The notes: generated by a model from the letters alone, not told the origin. 64,000 nt of DNA from Hofstenia miamia (GCA_004352715.1 SCFE01000091.1:1204278-1268277), one strand, 5' to 3'. Counted from the stretch's first letter, positions 1-12,429 are shown. Numbers and translations are program-made.

Positions 1-639
1 GCCACGAAGTAATCGCACTTCTGAACATTGCATTCAAAAAATGGACGGAATCTTAAAGAAGACACGAAATGACGATTTGATCATCTTCAAATTCATGAAT
101 TAAAAAATCGATCATTAACGGTTTTTGTTTTATGACAATAGAAGTCAAAATGTTGCAGACATTTTTTTTCACTTACAAAGAAATTACTTCGGAGAGTAAT
201 CCAAAATCATACTTATCATCTCTAGGCAGCACAGCCCAATGAATATAAAGTAATTTCCTTTTTTGGAATACCCCTAGGGTATACACTAATTTCCAATTCA
301 AAAGCAACGTATACGACATTTTTGAAAATACCCAAAATGAAAATGATAGAAGTTGGCTCATTTGACTATTTTTAAGACATTTAAGACATTTAAGACATTT
401 AATATAAGCTAAAACCAAATACAGGTTAGCAAAAACTAAAATACAAAACTAAAATAAATAATAAATAAAAGTTAATTAATAATAAAATGAAAACAACATC
501 CAAGGCGTGATGCCAAACTAAGAATCATTTTTAGTGACTACAATAATGTGAGGAGTAGTAGAGATTACCAGTTTCAACGATTGCTACATTATTATAATGT
601 AGACAGAACTCTGTTCACAAAACACTTTTTGAAAGTTTC

Positions 640-1010
640 TGTCTTACATATGCATTGTTCTCTATTGATGATGGGGCAGCATTTTGATTTCTTTGGGAAA
701 TTCCATGGCGCCCACACCCACAGATGTCCTCAGTACAAATCACTCATATGCAAGTATGTCTTTGCCCAAATCCGGCTGTCTCATTTAAATTAATGAAAAT
801 TCGCCCCATTTTATGATGCTTACCAAAAATATTTCATTAATGTTCTAGTTTGCTGGACCAAATTAGGGTATCTTAGAAACTAACAATAAGATCTACATAC
901 TGAAATTAGAAACTTAAGCTGACTTTTAGAAGAGTATATGATACTAATGTAAATAATATTTTGAACACTGTTTATAAATTTAATGTCATTTATTGCATTT
1001 TGGTTAAGTT
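640..1010. repeat. Diverged dispersed repeat, copy 1
   Basis: This stretch shares an interrupted similarity with about 12,600-12,830: both carry, in the same order, a 'cccaaatccg' block, then 'aagatctaca', then 'gaagattatatgatacta'-like text (gaagagtatatgatacta here). It is an old interspersed repeat with no coding capacity I can see. The first 640 bases hold only AT-rich non-coding sequence, including a short run of 'gacatttaa' repeats near 373-402. Confidence 0.45.
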
Positions 1011-1498
1011 GAGTGCAATGTTGAGCAATAGTAAGTTATTTTGAAATGTATGCACATTTGCTTAAATTTAAGCGGATGTTACACGATGGGCTTTGTCCCG
1101 GGGAAAATGAACTAAGTTGAATGCTCCTTGGAGTGATACACAATGAACCATGCCCCGTCACATGAACTGAGAGTAATTATCTTTTATGCCGGGTAGATAA
1201 GAAATATGTAAGAAAAGATATCATTTTAAAACATGGATCAAAGAAAATTAGCTGTATTTTTGTTGTAAACACACAAATACATGCAAAGCAATGGTAAAAA
1301 GAAACGAAATAGGGAGATTTGGGCAAAAAATTTTATGGAAATTTACATCGTTCTTTTTTTGTGTTAAAAATTTTCCCATGAACAACATAAATCTCTATTA
1401 TAGTTCTTGTTCGAATGATTGAAGACCAAATTAGGTTTCATTTCATGTCTCTTTGATGAAGTCGGAACAATTTCATTACAATAAAACTTTATTTTCAG

Positions 1499-1502
<4 letters not shown>

Positions 1503-1542
<40 letters not shown>
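1503..1542. repeat. (TA)n microsatellite
   Basis: About 20 uninterrupted TA units. Confidence 0.95.
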
Positions 1543-1546
<4 letters not shown>

Positions 1547-2168
1547 TCTTATTTAAGGTGTCTTGGACATATGCGTATTGCCCTCATTATTTAATAAGCA
1601 ACCGCTACCTCTGTAAAAAATATCTGAATTTAATTAATCCTCCTTAGACTTTTGCACTTCTTTTTGAAAGTTTTTGTTTAAAGAACATTAACCAAGCTAG
1701 TAAAATGTAAAAAGGAAATTTACAAAGCAAGAAGGATTTGTTAATTAAATCTTAAACGGGGCTTTATTAAAGGGTATGTGCAGAAATAAGCGGTAAAACT
1801 TTTATTTAGCAGATCTTTTTGCGTATATCCGCAGAAAACGTCAATTTTTGTATGAAAATGCACTTCTCTTCTCTTATACGCTTTTTTTGAATTGGCAATT
1901 AACGTATACTTTTGTAACTTTTAAGATTGCATCCTTACAAATTAATTGACAAAATTGCCAAATCGATTGCCTTATAATTATGTGAAGAGGAACTACATGA
2001 TGTTAGCTGCAAGACAAATGAAATGCCTGTACTTTTTGATAGCTTTATGAAGAATCAATTAACCGACACTACATAAGCAAAGATAAAACGTAAACTAAAA
2101 AGGCTGATTTTTCATTTTGAATCAATTATAAAAGGACCTATGCATGTTCAATATTAAGTATAATAAAG

Positions 2169-2170
<2 letters not shown>

Positions 2171-2207
<37 letters not shown>
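2171..2207. repeat. (TA)n microsatellite
   Basis: About 18 TA units, running into the left edge of the nested CCCGCT element. Confidence 0.95.
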
Positions 2208-2210
<3 letters not shown>

Positions 2211-2219
2211 TTATTTATA

Positions 2220-2476
2220 TCTCCCGCTAAATGTTTTTTAAAAACCTCATCTTAACCGCGTTTACAAACATAAATCTTTGAAATTTCGCAGGGTGGTGTC
2301 TCCGAATTTACCTACCCCATGATAAATATATTCAAGCTCGAAAGAATACTGCGGGAGCAATGGCCAAAAAATAGGTTTTTTGGGGAAAAAGTACGATTCC
2401 CGCTAAATGCCTTAGAAATTTCGGACTGTTTCCCGCCAAATGCAAGGTTTTTGCATTTTCCATAGCAAAAAGCGGG

Positions 2477-2479
<3 letters not shown>
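2220..2479. mobile_element. Short TIR element with CCCGCT ends in a TA repeat
   Basis: The left edge reads TCTCCCGCTAAATG and the right edge, on the other strand, TTTCCCGCTTTTTG. Both edges abut TA microsatellites, which would fit a TA target preference. The motif CCCGCTAAATG or CCCGCCAAATG recurs inside at about 2399 and 2432, giving subterminal repeats. Non-coding, about 260 bp. Family unknown. Confidence 0.55.

Positions 2480-2508
<29 letters not shown>
2479..2508. repeat. (TA)n microsatellite
   Basis: About 15 TA units on the right side of the CCCGCT element. Confidence 0.95.
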
Positions 2509-2512
<4 letters not shown>

Positions 2513-2813
2513 TTATATATATATAATGTCCCATATTTCGTGATATGTTTCAACTTGGATAATCAAAATATTAACGTCCTCGTGCGACCAACTCATTTTA
2601 ATAAATAGCTGGTAAGAATTGAGTTAAAATGCACGGCACAAGCTGTTACACGGAGGGCTTTGTGCCATTTGTCCCCTTTGAAATAGAACATTGTTGTATT
2701 TCATAGTTTGTCCCCGAGCAGGCAATTATCTTGCGGGGGAATAGATACACAGAGTGCAATCAACTCATGTGTTTTGCATTAAGTCAAAAGCCCATCGTGT
2801 AACATCCGCTTTA

Positions 2814-3791
2814 TTATCACCTATATGCTGTGTTATGAAAAATATGCATTAAAAAGGTATCTTTCTCTTTAATAACCATTTATCTATTACGATAGTAGTT
2901 GTTTCAAAAAAACGAAATACGCGCTTGTTATTTGCAAAAATAACCGAAACCAAACAAATGTTTTGAAAACCGCTTCATTCTATTTCGAATTTTTCTAAAA
3001 TTATAATATAAAAATACAATGAAATCTCAAAATAATTTATTCATGAAAGTTGTACTAATTCTAAATACATCAACTAATAATTTTTTTTCTCTTAAGTTAT
3101 TCGAAATTTGTCAATTAAAAAAGGAAATTTCAAATTATGAGTGGAACTTTCTCAATGATAAAATAATCTTTCAAGAAAAATGAATGAAACTTCAAACAAC
3201 TTACTAAGATTTTTTCGCTTTCTCCCATTTACATCTGCAATGCAAAGAATTGTGTTTTCACATTGCATCCCATTCAACGAGTTGCAATTAAAATTATGCA
3301 TACATGAAACATTTTTGAAATTTATACAGTTGAACTCCAGTACTGCATAAACCCTTTTGTCACAATATTCTTTACGCATTATTGGTACCAGCATTTAAAA
3401 TTTGAAATATTTTTCTTTATAAATGGCTAATAATAAATTATAACTACTTCAATCAATAATAGAGTGATCGACTAATTTTCAGAGTCAAAACCATTCAATA
3501 TCAATTGCGGTAAAGTATACCCGCGTATATTCATATAAACCTTATAATTTTCTGCGGATATAAGTTAGTAAATCATATTAAGCGGTAGGTATACGGAGTA
3601 TACCTAAACTCAACTTAAAATAATCCCAAGGAGAATCGAGCTCGGCCTGTGATCATGATGTGAAATTATTGACTAACTTCTTTTTATGCTTTTTTAGTAT
3701 TCCTTCTACCAACAAAAACTTCATTTTTTACGTAAAATAGCTGAGATATTAAGCGTTATATACTTTTTTGCCTCAAGATTTACGACGCCAA

Positions 3792-3792
<1 letters not shown>
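2814..3792. other. Non-coding AT-rich stretch
   Basis: I see no gene, RNA or clear repeat here. The short open frames have no recognisable domain and biased AT composition. Confidence 0.6.

Positions 3793-3849
<57 letters not shown>
3793..3849. repeat. (TA)n microsatellite
   Basis: About 28 TA units, the longest TA run in the window. Confidence 0.95.
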
Positions 3850-3851
<2 letters not shown>

Positions 3852-4364
3852 CAATTACAAAATAAAAAATTCTGGAAAATGATGTAGATTACAGTGCTCA
3901 GTTACTTAAACGCAGACTAAAGTTTGAACAAAAAAGTAGGCGTTTAAAAAAAAATTAATGATAATCTATTGAAAAAGAGTAATTATTGCGAATATCTAAA
4001 GAATCGGATTCATGAAAGACATCTAGTCATCATTTCAACTTTGAACAATGGTTGTTGAAAGTAATTTCTACACAATGTCTACATCTTTCATTGAAAAGCA
4101 CTTATAAACGTTATGAAATTCGTGTTGATTGTGCTTGATTTTAAATGGAGCTTATGCTATTGTAAAGTGAAACTTGATACTGATCCATCCATTCTGCGAA
4201 TACTGCATTGTTGTCGTATATCTCAATATTTTGTCAAGGATATCCAAGATTTTTTCTAAACAAGTGACCTGAATCTTGATACCACAACTATTTTTTATTG
4301 AGTCTCCAAGAACAATAGCATTAAGTCTTGGTTGTGCTTTTTCAAATAATACTGCTTGTAATAA

Positions 4365-4370
4365 TTTATT
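4365..4370 (-). terminator. Possible poly(A) signal of the MFS transporter
   Basis: AATAAA on the minus strand, 19 bases after the transporter stop codon. It is close to the stop, so the real signal could lie further on. Confidence 0.35.
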
Positions 4371-4388
4371 TTGGAAAACCTGTCAAAA

Positions 4389-7300
4389 TTACATATTAGA
4401 TGGTGCCAATAAAACTTGGGCTTCACCTTTGGCTGGTGTTTCGTCGAAAAGTCCATCATCAACTAAAACTGCAATTGCTATAGAAACAGACACAAAAATT
4501 AAAAGTGCTTCAATCAGCATAACATTAAAATAACCCCACTCCATATAAAAGACACCACCCAAAACACTGGGCCCAATTATCTTGCCAATGCTAAGCGCCA
4601 TGCATACCGCACCTAAATATAAAATAGCTAAGTTTGAAAAATGACTATGGATAAAGTTAAGTTATGAGAGCACTTGCCAGACGCAGCTATGTTTGCTGAT
4701 GGAAGATCTTCTCTAGTTGCAATACGTTCTACCAATGAATAGATTGGTGCAATTGCTCCTCCTAAGCCTAGACCAATTAATATTAGTCCCGTAATTAGCT
4801 GTAGCAATGATTCACTATGGAAACTTGAAAGAAACTGCACGAAAAATCCTGCGCCAGCCAAGCATGGAATAGTAACGTAAATTATCTAAATAATTATACA
4901 TTATTTGTAAATACTTGCAAATATATTGATTTTGCCTCATGATGAAACTAGAAAATTCTTAGTTTTATAAATAATACAAAATTTGTACTTAAATGCAAAA
5001 ATGACAACACCATATTGTAAACTTTCAATAATATAAATTATTTCAATAAGATTAAGTAAGATACTTTAGCATCAACTCATACCCAACATCTATATATACT
5101 GGTATATTACTAGTATTAACATAATTATTATATTTTTTTCTATGTGATGATCAGGGATGCAAGTTTTATCCCTTTATTTATGTAGTTTCTATACAATCAG
5201 TTGTTCTTTATTCTTGATATGGGGTGATTTGGACCTCAGGTTTGTATAGCTGTGGGATAAAAAGATTCAATCAAACTGATATGTGATGCAGAGATGGTAG
5301 ACAAATTATTTTTATATGACTGTATACTACAGTTAGCGATAAGAGAGTAACTGGAGTTTGGCACCATAAAACAAAAATTTCATGGGGTGACCACTCAAAT
5401 TCACTGGAAATGACTGTAAAAGTGTTGTCAAAATTGCAAAGCCCATTAAAATCAACCGCTCATTTGAATTCAAAGTTTTAAGAAACCCATAACAAGGTTG
5501 TCTCAACATCGAAAGTGTAGCGAGCACTTTCAAAGGCATGGATCTGTAAAAAGACGTGCGAAAAAAGTTCCACTATTGACACAAAAAAAAAGAAGCCCCG
5601 GTTAGCTTCTGTGAAACATTGTTACTAGACGGATTTTTCATAAATGTTTTCATAACCGATGATTCCATGTTCCTGCTGCATAGAAACAACATTTCTCATT
5701 GGTCTACGGCAGCCAAGAGGTATCTCAAGCCATCTTCAAAATGTTTCCAAAAAGGCATGCTTTGAGGGTGCTTTGAGCTATAAAGGCTTTACCTGAAAAT
5801 TGTGGAATTATGTTCTGTAGACAGTTCATAGTATACTGATGTTTGGCAGAGTTTATCCCATTTGCGGACTTTTTTGTCCGACTGGATATAGGCAAAATTT
5901 ATTCAGGGAAAAAATCTGTAAATTTTTCAGTGGCCTGACATCTCACAAGACCTTTTATCTATAGAAATTGTTTGCCCATCATGAAGGACGATGTTGAGAA
6001 CAAATAAAAAAATATGCAAAAATTGAAGCAATATTCGCTGCAGTCCAAAGAAAAAATCCAGCAAAAATACAGAAGAATTTGTTGGACTCAATTAAGGACA
6101 GATTTTTGAAATTTGATCGCTCCGGAAGAAATGTTGTCTAATTACTTTTACATAAACTTATGGAAAACTTAATTTGTCATAGATTGGTATAAATTTTGTT
6201 ATTGTGGGTATTTTTTCCTGCTTTGTCTTATTTTTTATCGGAGCTATCATACTTTCTTTCATGCTTGTCTATGCAGCCTTGCTAATTTTGACTAAGCAAA
6301 GCACGATAAAATGTACAAACTTCTTTCTGATTTTCAAAAAGTTTTGTTCAAGTTTGTTGTTTGAGGTTTTTAAGTGCATATATGATAAGACTGCGTCTCA
6401 AATTATTCTTTTTAGGGGCTAAAGAAGAAAAGTGTTGAAAAAATAAAATTGTTTGTCAAGGGTGTGGCCAAACGAAATGAATTAGGTGAGTGAACTAAAT
6501 CTACCTTAACCACAGATCACCTTAAAAAAATTTTTAATTTTAATTCTTACAACAGCCTTGTGGACGCAAACAAAAGCGAAATTATTAGTCCCAAGCCGGC
6601 GTTTTGTATGTATACATTTTGCACTCAATTTTGCATGATACTGTAGAAGTTGCAGGCCCGTAGCCACAGGGGGTTTGTGGGGGACACCCCTGGAAGATCA
6701 GGCAGCACTTCCTGGACAACAAACCTAAAAGCAAACTCAGCATGTAGAAATAAAATTTGTTAATTCAATTGTGCTTTCAACAATGCTGTGAAATGCATTT
6801 CTAATGTCAGAAAATCTCGCCACGCCAATGCATACAACAGGCAATTAAAATAGTGTACAATGTTGGTAAAATTTAAATTTAAATTTTAAGAAGATCGAAA
6901 TTCCCATCAGCCTCTTCTGAATGCTTTTTGAACCCTCTTAGGTGATGATGCTGCCTACGGGCCTGAAAAGTTGTGTACTGAATTCGTCAAATTTAAAGCC
7001 ACAGCAACATAATTCAAAATTCAAGTAATTTCTTAAAAATTTGTGGGGTCACTACATGTTGTACGTTCAGTCAACCAATATCTGATATGATCAGTTGTAT
7101 TTTTATCAAAGATTTTTGTACATGCATATGTTTTCCTGCAAATTAGTATTATTAACATTAACAAAAAAATGTTGACCTATCTTCTGAATTTAAGGAGTAC
7201 TTATTTTCTAAAATGCAATACTTGGCACATAATTTTCATTGTAATTTAGGGTACCGTATTTCATGATCTTATAATATTCTAAAATCAAACATGTACGTGT

Positions 7301-10300
7301 TATGGATTATTCAATGTTTAGTAATCTTTGGGAAATGTATGAAGACAACATACCCTATTATTACATTTGTAACAAGGTCTGTACTCCTAAATAATTAACA
7401 ATTGTTATATTTTGATCAAGCATAATTTGTCAACAAATACACCCAGCGATCCGAACCCTAATATAACTGTAGCAAGGTGGGCTGGGCTCGGTCCCCAATC
7501 GAAATTAACAAGGTGGACTGGGCCTCTTTCAGCACCCCCTCGAGTACACCTCTGTTTGTAATTATATTATCCTAAGCAGACCAGAGTAACATAGTTTGCC
7601 ATTACAGTGCTTTTAATACAAACAAGACTGAAAATGAGGTAGCTTCGTTTTCAGGCTTGTTTGTATCAAGGAATCCTTGAATTCATTAATTCTATTTGAA
7701 AATATAGATTTAGTAACGATTACTTACTTCTCCATATCCACGATCAGTTAAAAACCCACAAAACATGACCGATGAACAGAAACTGGCTGCAAACGTTATA
7801 AATACGTAGCCTGTTTTGTTTCCGTTAAAAGAAAACACTTTATGTAAATGTGGAGCAAGCATAGTGTCCAATATACCAAATGCAGCGCAACAGCATATCA
7901 GAGGGAGAAGAATCACTAGATGGCGCATGTTGCAGAAGAAATTTGCAAATGATTTTGATGTCGACGGAGAGTCATTTACTGTTGAAAATCTAAAAAATTG
8001 ACAGGTTTTATTAAAACTTTCTTTGTATTTAAAATCATGTTTCCAATATTTATAGTATTTCAACACACGTTTGACACATCAGAATTTATAATTATTTAAT
8101 TTCTAACATTACAATAGAATGCATTTATTTTACTAAACGATATTAAGCAATTGCTATGAAAATTATTACAAAATATTTATCTTTTATTAGGATATAGCGT
8201 TTTGCCAAAAAAGGACGATAATAATTTTAAACTATTAGAAAAAGCTGACGTATTACTCTTAATGCACTTACGTGGATTTAATAGAAGTAAGTAATATACC
8301 CAAAATTAGGCCTAATACGCCAATCAAACTAGCTATTACAAAGAAAGGGAAAGGAAATCCTTTGATTGAAAGCCCAAGACTTGCAAACGGTGGACCTAAT
8401 ATAACACCTGCACCTAATAAACTAGCCAAACTAGCTGCGGCCTTCCCAGTATTTTTGCCTTCTAATAAATTTTCAACTAAATAACAATATAAAATGCATG
8501 AAAATAAAATGTATGGACCATACCTATGGGTAACGCAATTGTCCAGAGCATTGAGGCCCCAATGCCCATGGAAGCTCTTCCAAGAAAGTTCATTGTGATA
8601 TAAATATTGGATTTTTCAACGTAATCAGAACTGCCAATGAAAACGAGTCCGCAGCATAGCAATATATTGCTCAAAAAGAAAAGTAGGCGAATTCGAACTA
8701 CGCCCATGTACGTGAGTATACCCAACGATATTAAGCAGGATATATCGAATGTCCCAGTGATTGATCCTATCTAAAGTATTGAACCTGGGAAATTTTATGT
8801 AATTTAATATAATTTTTTAAAAAGTTGAATTTTTTGCATTAATGGCAAAGAAATGTTTTGTTTTTTCATAAATTCTTGTAGAAAGAATTAAAAAACTTTG
8901 CAATTGCTAAGCACAAGTTCCTCCATTGAGCAATTTACCTTATGATTGATCATTTTTAACATGATCAAAACTAATAAGAACATATTCAAATTATCATTTT
9001 TAACACGATATGATATATTTACATCTGCTATCTCCATCACTGAGAGGAAACCTGAAGTTATTATAATGTTATGATTCGCATAAAGCGTTGAAACAGATAT
9101 AAAATGATATAAATAAAATGCATTTACGCGTAAGTATACAGGATAAACGTTTGGACAGTCAATAGAATAAAGTGTCCGTTTGTTGAAGTTTCTAATTAAC
9201 CATTTTTATTGTAAGCATCTATGAACAGCTTTCTCAAGGCTTGCCTAAGCGAGGCTCACACTATTTTTTTCTCGAGAAAGCAAAATATAATTGTTGTTTT
9301 TATGAGTATTGGACCAACTCATTTATGAACATTAAGTATGGTACGAATTTGAAGGTTTTTACAAAAATAGTATGTCTCATTGAGAAAAAAATTAACGTAT
9401 TTATATTCTTCAGGCACCGGAATAATTCTTAGCGTAAGACTTCATGATTACATGAGTCCACACAAATCCATATACTGAATGTGTCCATATCAAAGGCTTG
9501 GATAAAATTGCTTAAAATTTCTACAAAGCAATTTGTTAAATTAAAGTAACCTTACTAGAAATAGCGTAAAAATTCCAAAAAGGTGAACATTCACTATTTT
9601 CTAAGAAAAAATTAATTAGAGAATTTTAAATATTAACTGTCATTCCCAAGAATACAATTGTTGGCATCAAATATTATGTATTTTTCGAGTGTTCAGGCAA
9701 ATATTGTGATTTATGTAATAATTTCTATTACAAAAATATCTTTTGTCTAGAGTATTTGCTAAGAAATGACATTGAAACATGAAATAATTAGCATGTCCTT
9801 CTATAATAAAATATAACTGAGAAATGTCATTTACACGCTTTGATTAATAGTCTCAGTTCCTCCCTCAATAGCTTTTGGAACCATATTTGCACCATACCAA
9901 CATTGGTACTTTCAAATTCGATTCTAACATACATGGTAGTAAAAAATTCAGATAACATTTTAAGTAAAAAAATTATATCATCCATTGTAATATATTTGTT
10001 GCTAGACTATTGCTATTATAACTCAGTGAATAATTCTATTTAAAAGACTAATATGTACATATTTACTTTCTTCTTTCCTTCTTTCATGAATAACGACATT
10101 TGCATTAGTGTTCTGCTGCCAAGGAAATCTTCTTGGCTGTAGCCGGCCATAAAAAATTAATTTTGGCCGTAGTCAGGTGTTACTTACTATAGTCGGTGCT
10201 TTTTACTATTACTAAGTGCAATACTGTAATTTTCAATGCAACAATTAAAGCATATCCATAGTTTGAGCAACTACAGAAAATCATAAAATGGCTGTTTTAA

Positions 10301-12429
10301 AAACGACAATACAAATAATATTCATGGAAAAATTGTATTGTTAAAAAATTTTTAAATGAGCGGATAACTTAAAGTTCATTAATATGTGCTGAACTGATGT
10401 GATTTCTATTATTAGTAATAGTGTTTCGCATCCACTAAACACACCCTCATATCTATTTTGTGTTCTGGTATCTGGCAATGACGACCAAACTGGAGTACTT
10501 CATGCGACCTTCTGATTTCCAATAATTAAGTAATGTAGCGGCATGAGCACACATCACTAGATTTGAGTCCTGACATATAAATCCTATACAATTCATCATT
10601 ATATGATACAAATCTTTTGTAATGCTCTTGAAAAATAGCGACGAGGTGTGCTCTCATTCCCCCTTCCTACATTCCTGTATTCTCCCATGCATTCTGTGTA
10701 CTTCTTAAGCTTACATATAAACTAAAACATATTTGTGATAGTCATATACATACATATACAAATCATCACGTTTATGATTAGACTTCAAAACTGAAACAAC
10801 GTGTAATCACTTGAATATTAGTATTTTCATATATGAATTTTAGGCGGAATTTTAGCCATGAAACAAAATCTTTGGCCGCAACCGGCCAAATGACGGCTAT
10901 GGCCGCAGAACACTAATTTGAATTACGCACTGGCGAAGACTTGTTAAGTGCTAACAATGTTACCTGATGTTTGACCAGTTGCAAGAAATCCATTGCCGAA
11001 GGGATTCCTCAAAGAAACAAGAAGATAATAGTGTCAAAATGATTTTGACTGAGTCCCTGCGGCCTTAAGTTTTCAAATGTTGATCATGCGCTGCATTTTC
11101 TCATTTGGGGATTGCTGCTTGCTTAGAGTTGCCGGAATAATGGATTATTATGTCTATATATTGATAATTTGGATCTATTCTTAGTGCTAAGCATATAAAA
11201 AGAGTTTCTAATTCAACAAGACTGCTCATTGACATAAATCCAAAGAGCCCATGGAATACATGTAAGAGTATGGCATTGCATTTCTTCATAATTAGTTTGC
11301 AATCGCAAGATCTACTGAAAATAACATCACGAAAAAAATGCCGGAGATGATGAAATCAAACGCTCATATAAAAAATCAGAAATTTGAATAATTTGCGAGG
11401 GCTTACCACGAACACTCTGTGAATCGTTGCCTAGAAAAATGCACTTCCTACACAATACTGCTAGCACGTATTCTTACTTTTTGTAATTTAGCATCATGCC
11501 TCCATATAATTTAAAAGTTTATTACTTTATTTTAATTTTTAGGCGTACAAAAGTTTTTGCTTTACAGTTTCTAAAACATCAATTAATTATATTTTCATGC
11601 AAATACACATGACATGTAGAACCCAAATTCATTTAAATAGTAAAGGGATTAGCAAAATTTGTTTAAAAATGTAAAACTAACTTTTTCAATTGTACTACTT
11701 CGTTCATCAGTTTAAGATACTTTTCTAAGACAATGAAAACAGTTCACAAATTTCGACTTCATGCTCAAACCGATATTGATAAAAATTGCATCCATGATTC
11801 AGCTATTTTGATCTAAGACATGCATTCCTTGGCAAATTATTATACTACAAGTAACGCTGGTCTATCCTAGCTATTGCAAATCATATAATAGTAATTACGG
11901 CAGCAACCAGTCATACTGTATGTCTAATGCTATTTCACTAATGTAACTACATTTTAGTGCATTGGAAATTTTAAACTACGCTTCTCACACTAATGTGTTT
12001 ATTTCAGAAATATTGGGCACATGCCTCAGCCATTGGGTAATGACTGATAATGCAAGCTACATTGACCTTATGTTCGCATGCTTTGTTTAGTGTCTCGTAT
12101 GGCTAGCCATCTTACAAAAGACTAGTGATTTTTTGAATTTATTGGCAACACTATGCTAGATAATATTTATTTTTAATAGTATTTTACGTTTTACATCAAA
12201 AAACCAGGGTTTATATTGAATGGTCTCATTCTACTAAGGACCCATTTTTGATAAGACAAATTTGTAGCTGTAACAGTACAGAAACTAAATCAATTACCGT
12301 TGCTGGAGTAACATCCCTTTCTCTAGCAGCCAATGGAAAGATAGGAGCAAACATTGACACTGACATAGACTGGCATATGAGTAGCAATGCTCCGACAAAA
12401 ATACAAATTGTACTTCGCCATCCACTCAT
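4389..12429 (-). CDS. MFS transporter, SLC18B1-like, six exons
   Basis: Exons in transcript order: 12298-12429, 8524-8770, 8272-8476, 7728-7989, 4678-4885, 4389-4612. Junction phases agree throughout (0, 1, 2, 0, 1) and the joined frame is 425 residues, a usual length for a 12-segment MFS protein. The ATG at 12429 is preceded in frame by TAG. Exon 1 has segment TM1 and a VTPAT block like the SPA/TPA-T-VG motif of SLC18B1 proteins. Exons 2-3 have TM2-TM6, including LGAGVILGPP, matching the GLGxxxGP motif after TM4/5. Exon 4 has TM7-TM8 with LAPHLHK and the GFLTDRGYG loop (motif A-like). Exons 5-6 have TM9-TM12 with GKIIGPSVLGG. The family exports amines such as polyamines across vesicle or plasma membranes; the substrate here is not shown. 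Four introns are GT-AG and one is GC-AG. Another MFS subfamily close to SLC18 is possible. Confidence 0.87.
4613..4677 (-). other. 65-bp GC-AG intron of the transporter
   Basis: The donor reads CTG|GCAAGT and the acceptor TATATTTAG|GT. No GT donor near it keeps the frame. Splicing at GC gives NIAASG-AVCMAL across the join, which matches the conserved TM10-TM11 loop of the family. GC donors with a GCAAGT core are a known minor class of U2 introns. Confidence 0.75.
5600..6090 (+). pseudogene. Possible Tc1/mariner-like transposase relic
   Basis: A broken reading frame holds FITDDSMFLLHRNN followed by HWSTAAKRYLKPSSK. This resembles the block around the second catalytic aspartate of Tc1/IS630-type transposases (FTDES-F-----N-----W----) and the KP--KHP stretch after it. 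Later text (RHALRVL, then ENCGIMF) could follow the same family but stop codons interrupt. The relic is too decayed for a firm call; no TIRs were found. Confidence 0.3.
6645..6973. mobile_element. Short hAT-type element (313 bp)
   Basis: The element runs 6653-6965 with termini CAGGCCCGTAG and its inverted copy CTACGGGCCTG. It is flanked by AGAAGTTG (6645-6652) and AAAAGTTG (6966-6973), an 8-bp target duplication with one mismatch, as made by hAT transposases. Non-coding. Confidence 0.75.
7505..7554. mobile_element. Orphan hAT-like terminus
   Basis: The sequence ends with GTACACCTCTG, the inverse of CAGAGGTGTAC, a motif typical of hAT ends. The same CAGAGGTGTAC motif occurs at 61370. I found no partner end upstream, so this is a truncated element. 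Confidence 0.4.
8771..12297 (-). other. First intron of the transporter
   Basis: GT-AG intron of 3.5 kb (donor ACG|GTAATT, acceptor CTTTAG|ATAGG). It carries the hAT-type element at 10106-10915. I see nothing else definite in it. Confidence 0.8.
10098..10923. mobile_element. 810-bp hAT-type non-autonomous element
   Basis: The element spans 10106-10915. Ends are TAGTGTTCTGCTGCC and, on the other strand, TAGTGTTCTGCGGCC, followed on both sides by GGCC-rich subterminal repeats (tagccggcc, ggccgcaaccggcc). The flanks ATTTGCAT (10098-10105) and ATTTGAAT (10916-10923) form an 8-bp target duplication with one mismatch. There is no transposase; the middle is AT-rich. It sits in transporter intron 1. 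Confidence 0.78.

Larger units (their letters stand above)
1068..2813. mobile_element. 1.74-kb TIR DNA element (Harbinger-like by TSD)
   Basis: The termini 1071-1094 and 2787-2810 are perfect 24-bp inverted repeats beginning AGCGGATGTTACACGATGGG. Each end is flanked by TTA (1068-1070 and 2811-2813), fitting a 3-bp TWA target duplication as made by PIF/Harbinger transposases. A further partial copy of the terminal motif (gttacacggagggctttgtg) lies in direct orientation at about 2643-2662, so the right 170 bp may itself be a short element. No transposase is encoded. TA microsatellites at 1503-1542, 2171-2207 and 2479-2508 and a nested element at 2220-2479 lie within it. The superfamily call is an inference from the TSD only. 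Confidence 0.72.
4886..7727 (-). other. Transporter intron with transposon debris
   Basis: GT-AG intron of 2.8 kb (donor GAA|GTAAGT, acceptor TTTAG|ATAATT). It contains a possible Tc1/mariner relic (5,600-6,090), a complete short hAT element (6,653-6,965) and an orphan hAT-like terminus (7,505-7,554). The rest is AT-rich and non-coding. Confidence 0.75.

Noticed and set aside
5333-5539. 68-residue minus-strand open frame in a transporter intron
   Set aside because: No family match, and exons 4 and 5 join in phase without it.
6204-6422. 72-residue frame with a predicted membrane segment
   Set aside because: Phe/Leu-rich AT-driven frame within transposon debris, no homology recognised.
11101-11289. 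Minus-strand stretch with LFGFMSMSSLVELETLFICLALRI, resembling an SLC18B1 membrane segment
   Set aside because: It lies in transporter intron 1, but exons 1 and 2 already join in frame and cover TM1-TM4, and no good splice donor follows. Possibly a chance match or relic of an old exon.
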